Shown here in pieces: positions 57,623 to 64,000 of a stretch of 64,000 bases of DNA (its first letter is position 1; each line of letters starts with the position of its first letter). Origin of the DNA: Nocardiopsis sinuspersici (lineage in GTDB: Bacteria; Actinomycetota; Actinomycetes; Streptosporangiales; Streptosporangiaceae); the NCBI GenBank assembly GCA_008638415.1, contig VWVT01000012.1:1-64000 (forward strand), read 5' to 3'. The notes below the pieces were generated by a model. The model saw nothing but the letters and a program-made list of their open reading frames with translations, was not told where the DNA came from and made no database searches. A program made the translations under genes and the position numbers.

Positions 57623-58531
57623 ATGACCGTCGTGACCTGGGACTCCTTCCGCGCAGCAGAGCACTTCACCATGCGCAGCGCCCGGCTGATCGACCGGCAC
57701 CGCTTCGCCCACCTGTTCCAGAACGGACCCGTCGAACCCGTCCGCGCGGCACTCGCCGCCTACCGCAACATCGACGGCGGCTACGGCAACGGACTCGACC
57801 CCGACCTGCGCGGACACGCCAGCCAGCCCGCCGCCACCGGAATCGCCCTGGACTACCTCGACGACCTCGGACCCATCCCCGCCAGCCTCGGCCACGGCAT
57901 CTGCCGCTACCTCTCCACCGCCACCAACCCCGACGGAGGCCTGCCCCCCGTCCTGCGCAACATCCGCTACACCGAGTCGGCGCCCTGGTGGCAGCGGCAC
58001 GAGGACTTCTCCAGCAGCCTCGGAACCACCGCACTCATCGCCGGATACCTCCACAAACACCACATCACCCACCCATGGCGCGACAACGCCACCGCCTACT
58101 GCTGGAAGCGCGTCGCCGCCCTGCGCTGGACCGACCCCCACGAGGCCATCGGCGTGTGCACCTTCCTCCAGCACGTGCCCGACCGCCACCGCGCCGTCCA
58201 GACCGTCAACCGGCTCCGCCCCATGATCCGCGCGGTCGTGGACACCGACCCCGAGCCCGGCACCCACCACCACACCCACAACGCACTCGACCTGGCACCC
58301 CGCCCCGGCCACATCGCCCGACCGCTCTTCACCGACACCGAGATCGGACACGGCCTCGACCTCATCGAACGGACCCAGCGCCCCGACGGCGGCTGGGACA
58401 CCACCGGACGGCACTGGGACACCGCCGCCACCATCGAGAACGAGGGCATACGCACCATCCGGCTCCTCCGCGTCCTGCGCGCCTACGGCCGCATCGGCGC
58501 CTTCCTGCCACCGCCACGCCAGGACCACTGA
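57623..58531 (+). CDS. Alpha/alpha-toroid (prenyltransferase/terpene-cyclase-like) protein
   Basis: 302 residues with repeated helix pairs and Gly-Gly turns: NIDGGYGNGLDPDLRG, PDGGLPPVLRNI, DGGWDTTGRHWD. The Gly/Trp/Tyr motifs fit the squalene-hopene cyclase/prenyltransferase-repeat toroid. No DDxD or zinc-ligand set is evident, so it may be a non-catalytic or unusual member. Starts at ATG 57623 shortly after the DUF2784 gene. Actinomycetes have many such uncharacterised proteins. Confidence 0.8.
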   Translation: MTVVTWDSFRAAEHFTMRSARLIDRHRFAHLFQNGPVEPVRAALAAYRNIDGGYGNGLDPDLRGHASQPAATGIALDYLDDLGPIPASLGHGICRYLSTATNPDGGLPPVLRNIRYTESAPWWQRHEDFSSSLGTTALIAGYLHKHHITHPWRDNATAYCWKRVAALRWTDPHEAIGVCTFLQHVPDRHRAVQTVNRLRPMIRAVVDTDPEPGTHHHTHNALDLAPRPGHIARPLFTDTEIGHGLDLIERTQRPDGGWDTTGRHWDTAATIENEGIRTIRLLRVLRAYGRIGAFLPPPRQDH

Positions 58532-58641
58532 CACCCCCAGCCACCACGGCGCCACCGGGCGACGCGGCCGCGAAGCTCCGCCGGGGTGTACCCGGCCAGG
58601 GCAGCCCCCGGCCCACACCCACAGCGCCCCCGGTCGGCCCG

Positions 58642-59334
58642 CTAGCCCAGCGCCAGGAAACGCACCCCCGCCGCCTCCAGGGCGTCGCGGCCCGCGTCCG
58701 AGCCGGAGCGCCCCGTCACGGCGCGCACCGCGGCCAACCCGCCGGCACGGTCCGACAGGGCCCCGGGCAGCACCCGCTCCACGGCCCCGCCGCCGCTCCC
58801 ACCGAACAACAGCCGCACCACCACGGCCAGCGCCTCCTCGGCGCACCACGGACCCCGGCCCAGCGCGTCGGCCAGGTCCAGCCCGTGCACCCCCAGCTCC
58901 ACCACCCGCGTCACCAGGAAGTCCGTCAACAGCATCGGATCACCGTGCCGGGTCACCACCACCCGATCCACCGGTTCCACCGCCAGCCGCGCGGCCAGCT
59001 TCCCCCAGGACACCCCGAGCACCCTCCCCGGCTCTCCCGGGCCCGCCCCGCGCGCCGCCCTCACCGCCGACTCCACCCGGTCGGCGTTCACCTCGGGAGA
59101 GAACCGCACGTCCGGCGCGTAGTACCCCGCGGCCGACACCAGCGGCCCCGCCCCCTCCGGGGCGTCGGCGTCCAACATCACCAGAACCCGGTGCAGAGCA
59201 CCCACCGTGTGCGCCGCCAGGGCCGCCACGTCCCACGGAACACACCGCGTCGGCAGCGCCGCCTCCTCCTCCGACAACCCCAGCAACACCCGTTCCAACA
59301 CGCCCACCTCTGACGAAATGGCGGAAATCACCAC
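58642..59334 (-). CDS. Mycothiol-dependent maleylpyruvate-isomerase-like enzyme
   Basis: 230 residues from GTG 59334 (GGAG seven bases upstream; in-frame ORF extends further without support). N-terminal DinB-like four-helix bundle: LGLSEEEAALPTRCVPWDVAALAAHTVGALHRVL, with a likely metal His in AAHTVG, then the central ARLAVEP and VTRVVELGVHGLDLADALG with His and Asp. The C-terminal part is short (about 170-230). Related to the MDMPI/TIGR03083 family, substrates unknown. Convergent with the toroid gene. Confidence 0.85.
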   Translation of the reverse strand: MVISAISSEVGVLERVLLGLSEEEAALPTRCVPWDVAALAAHTVGALHRVLVMLDADAPEGAGPLVSAAGYYAPDVRFSPEVNADRVESAVRAARGAGPGEPGRVLGVSWGKLAARLAVEPVDRVVVTRHGDPMLLTDFLVTRVVELGVHGLDLADALGRGPWCAEEALAVVVRLLFGGSGGGAVERVLPGALSDRAGGLAAVRAVTGRSGSDAGRDALEAAGVRFLALG

Positions 59335-59497
59335 ATCACGTCTCCACACGGCACACCTCCCACAGTGGCGACAACCGTACGCACACCGTCGCCACACCAC
59401 CCCGAACCATCACCCAGGGCCACCGGATTCGTCACCACGCCACCTCACACACACCCACTCGCAACCTGGTTTAGACCACTGCATCCACCAGACGCTC

Positions 59498-59503
59498 TAG
59501 AGT
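59498..59503 (+). promoter_or_regulatory. Candidate leaderless -10 of pyk
   Basis: TAGAGT, seven bases, then GTG 59511. TGGTTTAGACC lies about 29 bases upstream. Confidence 0.5.
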
Positions 59504-59510
59504 GTTAGGC

Positions 59511-60944
59511 GTGACACGTCGAGCAAAAATCGTCGCGACCCTCGGTCCCGCCACCTCGAGCCCGGAAGTCCTCCGCAAGCTCGTCGACGCGGGACTGGAC
59601 GTCGCCCGAATCAACCTCAGCCACGGAACCCACGACGACCACAGCGCCAGCCTCGCCAACCTCCGGCAGGCCGCTGAGTCCGCACACCAGGCGGTCGGCG
59701 TCCTCGCCGACCTCCAAGGACCCAAGATCCGCGTCGGCACCTTCGCCGACGGACCCGTCGAACTCACCACAGGCGACGAGTTCACCGTCACCATCGACGA
59801 CGTCCCCGGAGACGGCACACGCGTCTCCACCACCTACAAGGGACTCCCCGGAGACGTACGCCCCGGCGACCGCGTCCTCATCGACGACGGCCGCATCGTG
59901 CTGGAGTGCACCAAGACCACCAGCACCGACGTCCACACCCGCGTCATCTACGGCGGCACCGTCTCCAACCACAAGGGACTCAACCTCCCCGGCGTCGCCG
60001 TCAGCGTCCCCGCGCTCACCGAAAAGGACGAGGAGGACCTGCGCTGGGTCCTCCACCAGAACGTCGACATGGTCGCCCTCTCCTTCGTCCGCAGCCCCGC
60101 CGACGCAGAGGAGTGCCACCGCATCATGGACGAGGAGGGCGTCGTCGTCCCCCTCATCGCCAAGATCGAGAAACCCCAGGCCGTCGAACGCCTGCAGGAC
60201 ATCATCGAGGCCTTCGACGGAGTCATGGTCGCCCGCGGCGACCTCGGCGTCGAACTCCCCCTCGAAAACGTCCCCATGGTCCAAAAGCGCGCCGTCGAAC
60301 GCTGCCGCGACAAGGCCAAACCGGTCATCGTCGCCACCCAGATGCTCGAATCCATGATCGGAGCACCCCGGCCCACCCGAGCCGAGACCTCCGACGTCGC
60401 CAACGCCGTCCTCGACGGCGCCGACGCCGTCATGCTCTCCGGCGAGACCAGCGTCGGCAAGTACCCCATCGAGACCGTCGAGACCATGGCCCGCATCGTC
60501 GGCGCCGCCGAGCAGGAGTCCCTGCGCGCCTCGCACATCCTCAACCGGGTACCCGAGACCACCGGCGGAGCCATCGCCCGCGCCGCCGCCGAGATCGGCG
60601 CCACCGTCGGCGCCAAGGCACTGGTCGCCTTCACCATGTCCGGTGAGACCGCCCGCCGCCTGGCCCGCTACCGCTCTCCCATCCCGCTGATGGCCTTCAC
60701 CACCGAGGAGACCACCCGCGGAAGGCTCTCCCTCACCTGGGGAGTCGAGAGCCACATCGTGCCCTGGGTCGACAACACCGACGACATGGTCCGTCAGGTG
60801 GAGAGCGAACTCCTCCAACTCGGTGACTACCACAAGGGCGACAAGATCGTCATCGTGGCGGGCAGCCCGCCCGGAACCGTCGGTTCCACCAACTTCCTGC
60901 GCGTCCACCGCCTCGGCGACGCCGTCGCCCTCGCGACACCGTAG
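59511..60944 (+). CDS. pyk: Pyruvate kinase
   Basis: Final glycolytic step, PEP + ADP to pyruvate + ATP. 477 residues: TRRAKIVATLGPATSS start, ARINLSHGTHDDH, catalytic Lys in LIAKIEKPQAV, Mg-binding VARGDLGVELPLENVP, ATQMLESM, DAVMLSGETSVGKYP and the C-terminal domain. The start is GTG 59511 with a leaderless -10 (TAGAGT); an in-frame TTG at 59502 is less likely. Single gene. Confidence 0.96.
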   Translation: MTRRAKIVATLGPATSSPEVLRKLVDAGLDVARINLSHGTHDDHSASLANLRQAAESAHQAVGVLADLQGPKIRVGTFADGPVELTTGDEFTVTIDDVPGDGTRVSTTYKGLPGDVRPGDRVLIDDGRIVLECTKTTSTDVHTRVIYGGTVSNHKGLNLPGVAVSVPALTEKDEEDLRWVLHQNVDMVALSFVRSPADAEECHRIMDEEGVVVPLIAKIEKPQAVERLQDIIEAFDGVMVARGDLGVELPLENVPMVQKRAVERCRDKAKPVIVATQMLESMIGAPRPTRAETSDVANAVLDGADAVMLSGETSVGKYPIETVETMARIVGAAEQESLRASHILNRVPETTGGAIARAAAEIGATVGAKALVAFTMSGETARRLARYRSPIPLMAFTTEETTRGRLSLTWGVESHIVPWVDNTDDMVRQVESELLQLGDYHKGDKIVIVAGSPPGTVGSTNFLRVHRLGDAVALATP

Positions 60945-61186
60945 GAACCAGGCGCCCCCCACAGGCGCCCACCGACGTGCCGCATCAGGTCCTGCCCGGA
61001 GGAAACGGCGTATGAGCCGCGCCGCCCACCGGGCCAGGACCAGGTGCGGCCGACGTCTCTCCGGGCCCCCGAACCCCTCCACGGGCACCCAGGCCCTCCC
61101 GGGCCTTACGAGCCCCTCCATGAGCCCGCTGAGCCCCCTCCAGGCCCCCTCGGACACCTCCCGGCCCCGCGGCCGGCGAACCCCGG

Positions 61187-62146
61187 CTAGGGCTCCTGGC
61201 CGAAGGCCACACCGCCCTCGGGCAGCACCCGCTCCAACGGCATGTCCCACGGCAACAGGTTCCACGGGCTCCGCGCGTCCTCCGACAACAGGCCCAGCGC
61301 CGCCCACACCCGGTCCGTGCCGCCGTGATCGCCCTCCACACCCTTCTCGGGCCACAACAGGTACCCCGCGTGGAAGGCCGTCGACAACTGCTGCCACGAC
61401 GAGTACCGGCGCTGAAGATCCGACGCCACCCGCCGCAACAGCGTCTGCGTCTCCACCGGGCTCAGCCAGTCCAGCGACGCGCCACCGCACACCAGCCGGA
61501 TCACGTGCACCGACTTCCACCACTGGTAGGCACCGATCAGCACCGTCTCGTCCGCCTCCGTCACACCCGTGACCGCGCGCAGCCGGGCCACCTGGTCATC
61601 GGTCAGACGCACCCGCGCGCCCGTGGACTCCCCGCCCCGCTCCCGCGGAAGACGCGACCTGGCGACCCCGGCGCGCAGGTCCACCACCAGGTCCAGGCTC
61701 GGACCGGTGTGCAGCTCCTCGAACAGGGCCTCGACCGCCTCCCGCAGCGAGTCGCGGTCGGTCACCCCCCACTGGTGCTCCAACATGCGCCGGTAGCGGC
61801 GGCGCAGCGAGGGCCGGGCCACCACGTCCCACGGCTCGGCCAGCGCCACCCGGAAGGGCGCCGCCACGGCCGCGGCCCAGCGCTCGGTGCTCAGGGGGGC
61901 GTCGGGGTCCTTGGTACGCACCGTCGGGGACTCCCGGGAACCGATCACCAGCTCGGCGAAGGAGCCGGCGACCAGTACGGCCACGGGTAGGAAGGCCCAC
62001 CCCGGCTGGCCGAGGGCCACGAGCAGGACGATGAACAGCGCTACGGGAGTCAGCAGCCAGGGCTGGCGGCGTTGGGAGCCCCAGGCCACCACAACCCAGG
62101 CGCCGATAACCAGTGCGCCGATGACTCCGGCCACCGCGGTCAGCAC
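61187..62146 (-). CDS. DUF1266-containing membrane protein
   Basis: 319 residues from GTG 62146, which has GGAGAGGAG just upstream; in-frame TTG 62185 would add 13 residues. Two or three helices near the N-terminus (VLTAVAGVIGALVIGAWVVVAW, PWLLTPVALFIVLLVALGQ, FLPVAVLVAGSFAELVI). The cytosolic part contains DUF1266-like blocks: LEHQWGVTDRDSLREAVEALFEEL, GAYQWWKSVHVIRLVCGGASLDWLS, and RRYSSWQQLSTAFHAGYLLWP. Function unknown. Confidence 0.83.
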   Translation of the reverse strand: MLTAVAGVIGALVIGAWVVVAWGSQRRQPWLLTPVALFIVLLVALGQPGWAFLPVAVLVAGSFAELVIGSRESPTVRTKDPDAPLSTERWAAAVAAPFRVALAEPWDVVARPSLRRRYRRMLEHQWGVTDRDSLREAVEALFEELHTGPSLDLVVDLRAGVARSRLPRERGGESTGARVRLTDDQVARLRAVTGVTEADETVLIGAYQWWKSVHVIRLVCGGASLDWLSPVETQTLLRRVASDLQRRYSSWQQLSTAFHAGYLLWPEKGVEGDHGGTDRVWAALGLLSEDARSPWNLLPWDMPLERVLPEGGVAFGQEP

Positions 62147-62355
62147 CCGCTGCTCCTCTCCTGAGAAATCGCCTTCGAACCTCAAGGATCAAGGACGCGC
62201 GCCCGCACGGGCGACCGAACCGACGGGTTGTGCTCAGGTTGTGGCCGTGATGTGACCGGTTCAGCCTGGTTGCCCCGGCATAAAGTGACAAAAGGCCTAT
62301 TTGGGGTGGTACCGGCCGGGTAGTTACGGAGGTTCTGGCCCGTCTGTCCGATCCC

Positions 62356-63144
62356 TCAGTACTTGGGCCCGACGAAGGCGTCCATCCGCGCCACCGCGGC
62401 CTTCTTCGACACCGAGATGATGGTTTGGTCCTGGAACGGGGGCCGGACCCGAGTGTGGCTCTTCCATGGGATGTTGAGGCGATCGAGAGCCGTGGTGAAG
62501 AGATGCACGATGTCCGACGACGTGTTGGAGAAGTGGTAGCGCGGATACTCGTAGTACTCGTTCCTGCCCTTCTTCCGGATGCGGTTGAGGATGCGACATC
62601 CGTCAGAGTGGACCAGGCCACGGATGAACGGTTCAGGGTGGTCGTCGACGACCTTCTGCTGCCAGGAAGCCAACACGATGGGCCGGGAGTGCTTGTGGCC
62701 CTTGCCGTGCTGGGGGAAGAGGCAGGGCCAGTGCTTGGACGCGGCTTTGACGGACGTGCACCCGTTCCTGGACACACGGAAGGTTCCGACGGGGAAGACG
62801 GCCTCCATGGCGCTGGCACAAAGATCCATCAGCCCTGGATACTTGTTGTCACAGAACACCCACAGTACGTATACGCCACGTCGCGAGGTCGTGATGTGGC
62901 CATCCCCGAGATAGAGCCCTAGCAGATAGGCGTAAGCCTTGTTGTCGAGTCGGGCGTCGTGACACCTGGGGCAATAGACCGTGCGGTTCTGGCGGCGTGC
63001 TTCGGTCGCTGGAGCACGCCTGTTGCCGTAGCGCCAGTGCCTGATCGCCTGCACGGAGACACCGCACTGCGTCGAGATGGCCTTGTCGGTCAGTCCCAGA
63101 GCCTTGAGTCGGAAGGTTTCATCAACTACGTCGCGTGAGTACAT
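62356..63144 (-). CDS. Free-standing LAGLIDADG homing-endonuclease-like protein
   Basis: 262 residues. HTH-like N-terminus (about 5-45: RLKALGLTDKAISTQCGVSVQAIRHW), a CPRC zinc-knuckle-like pair (58 and 61), then two LAGLIDADG helices: AYLLGLYLGDGHI (72-84) and FIRGLVHSDGCRI (173-185). Acidic residues D81 and D181 end them. Codon use is less GC-rich than its neighbours, and it lies beside tRNA-Leu. Related proteins are common in actinomycetes and some may be regulators rather than nucleases. No intron or intein host is seen. Confidence 0.85.
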   Translation of the reverse strand: MYSRDVVDETFRLKALGLTDKAISTQCGVSVQAIRHWRYGNRRAPATEARRQNRTVYCPRCHDARLDNKAYAYLLGLYLGDGHITTSRRGVYVLWVFCDNKYPGLMDLCASAMEAVFPVGTFRVSRNGCTSVKAASKHWPCLFPQHGKGHKHSRPIVLASWQQKVVDDHPEPFIRGLVHSDGCRILNRIRKKGRNEYYEYPRYHFSNTSSDIVHLFTTALDRLNIPWKSHTRVRPPFQDQTIISVSKKAAVARMDAFVGPKY

Positions 63145-63263
63145 AGCGTGAATATTTGCTCACGCCTGTGACATTCCGTCGATGTGATGACTACGGTGGG
63201 TTGATATGCCCGAAATGCCGAGAGCCGCCCTACTGGGGCGGCTCTTCGCGTGGCTGCTGTCGG

Positions 63264-63346
63264 TGCCGGAAGTGGGATTCGAACCCACACGCTCTTGCGA
63301 GCCAAGGCTTTTGAGACCTCTATGTCTACCATTCCATCATTCCGGC
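63264..63346 (-). tRNA. tRNA-Leu(CAA)
   Basis: 83-nt class-II tRNA on the minus strand. Acceptor GCCGGAA (63340-63346) pairs with TTCCGGC plus discriminator A at 63264-63271. GGTTCGAATCC is the T arm, and there is a long variable arm (GGCTCGCAAGAGC). Anticodon loop CTCAAAA gives CAA, read as leucine UUG. No encoded CCA. Confidence 0.93.
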
Positions 63347-63459
63347 TGGTTTGTCCGGTTTGCTCCGGGGGTGTCTGGAGGGGCGCCACTCCGTCAACGG
63401 TGATGTCACGATTGACGCGCAGTGCCGGTCCCGACGGTCAGCATCCTAGCGGATCTCGG

Positions 63460-63465
63460 TAACCT
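63460..63465 (+). promoter_or_regulatory. Candidate leaderless -10 of the ANTAR regulator
   Basis: TAACCT, then seven bases to GTG 63473 (one base to an upstream in-frame GTG 63467). Confidence 0.45.
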
Positions 63466-63472
63466 CGTGTAC

Positions 63473-64000
63473 GTGACGAGGACGCAGAGCCGTGTGGTGA
63501 TCGCGGAAGACGAGGCCCTGATCCGCCTGGACCTCAAGGAGATGTTGGAAGAAGACGGCTACGCCGTCGTGGGCGAGGCCGGTGACGGCGAGACCGCCAT
63601 CCGCCTTGCCCAGGAGCTCAAGCCCGACCTGGTGATCACCGACATCAAGATGCCGGTGCTCGACGGACTCTCGGCCGCCGAGCGCATCGCGGGGGAGAGG
63701 ATCGCCCCGGTGGTGATCCTGACTGCCTTCTCCCAGCGGGAGCTGGTCGAGCGGGCACGCGAGGCCGGGGCCATGGCCTACCTGGTCAAGCCGTTCAACA
63801 AGACCGACCTCGTGCCCGCAATCGAGATGGCCACCTCCCGCTACGCCGAGTTGGCCGCGCTGGAGTCCGAGGTCAGCAACCTCCAGGACCGCCTGGAAAC
63901 ACGCAAACTGGTCGAGCAGGCCAAAGGACTGCTCCAGAGCCGCCACGGGATGAGTGAGCCCGAGGCGTTCCGGTGGATCCAGAAGAACTCGATGGATCGG
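63473..64000 (+). CDS. pdtaR: ANTAR-domain response regulator (PdtaR-like), truncated by window
   Basis: First 176 codons visible, open to the window edge. Receiver domain: VVIAEDEALIRLDLKEML with acidic pair, phospho-Asp in LVITDIKMP, the switch Thr in VVILTAF and Lys in YLVKPF. An ANTAR output begins (KLVEQAKGLLQSRHGMSEPEAFRWIQ) that binds paired RNA hairpins and antiterminates in this family. Best match to mycobacterial PdtaR (Rv1626), likewise in the region of pyruvate kinase. Confidence 0.9.
   Translation, partial: MTRTQSRVVIAEDEALIRLDLKEMLEEDGYAVVGEAGDGETAIRLAQELKPDLVITDIKMPVLDGLSAAERIAGERIAPVVILTAFSQRELVERAREAGAMAYLVKPFNKTDLVPAIEMATSRYAELAALESEVSNLQDRLETRKLVEQAKGLLQSRHGMSEPEAFRWIQKNSMDR

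Noticed and set aside
62356..63144. Intein or group I intron endonuclease
   Set aside because: The protein is free-standing, with its own start and stop, and no split host gene or splice motifs flank it.

Overview
The window is high-GC actinomycete chromosome. GTG starts are frequent, 4-nt ATGA/GTGA overlaps are common, and there are many leaderless promoters (TANNNT six to eight bases before the start codon). The gene set points the same way: F420 enzymes, PriA instead of separate HisA and TrpF, a Trp-associated membrane protein, an HGxxPAAW protein, an ANTAR regulator and an NsrR with actinobacterial cysteine spacing. Gene order resembles the his-trp-lgt-glt-pyk region of Streptomyces and relatives. 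My best guess is a Nocardiopsis-like actinomycete; this is inference, not proof.

Layout. 1-6.9 kb: methionine aminopeptidase, a small conserved protein, an F420:NADPH reductase, three secreted proteins (two close paralogues plus a beta/gamma-crystallin-like protein), an F420-type luciferase-like oxidoreductase and panB. 7-12.8 kb: a drug-efflux MFS transporter, the nsrR-hmp nitric-oxide module with a candidate operator, a lipoprotein, a cupin-like protein and a phosphotransferase. 12.9-24 kb: dnaE, a PadR regulator, two tandem DinB-like paralogues sharing a 102-bp identical stretch, a membrane protein, a long-chain acyl-CoA synthetase, a YbaK deacylase, a LON-domain protein and a ferritin preceded by candidate iron-regulator boxes.

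24.2-29.8 kb is the histidine operon hisD-hisC-hisB-(53-residue membrane protein)-hisH-priA-hisF. 30-36 kb: a secreted peptidoglycan-binding-domain protein, a two-gene heterodimeric ABC exporter with one degenerate ATP site, and a SIS-domain protein. 36.3-42.8 kb: hisI fused by overlap to the Trp-associated membrane protein (trpE is absent here), an HGxxPAAW protein, a CD225-DUF2752-CD225 cluster, then trpC, a leader-peptide-like ORF ending RWRWL with hairpins, trpB and trpA. 43-48.4 kb: MauE-like and DsbA-like redox proteins, lgt and two paralogous single-pass membrane proteins.

48.5-64 kb: a BpsA-like aminopropyltransferase, gltB-gltD, a DUF2784 protein, an alpha/alpha-toroid protein, a mycothiol-dependent-type DinB enzyme, pyruvate kinase, a DUF1266 protein, a free-standing LAGLIDADG protein next to tRNA-Leu(CAA), and the start of an ANTAR response regulator cut by the window end.

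The window is mostly conserved core metabolism: amino-acid synthesis (His, Trp, Glu), glycolysis, replication, lipoprotein maturation and NO/iron stress. No phage, CRISPR array or biosynthetic cluster is visible. The least explained parts are the secreted triad at 2.3-4.1 kb, the CD225-DUF2752 cluster, the trpC-trpB leader, the BpsA-like protein and the paralogous membrane proteins after lgt.
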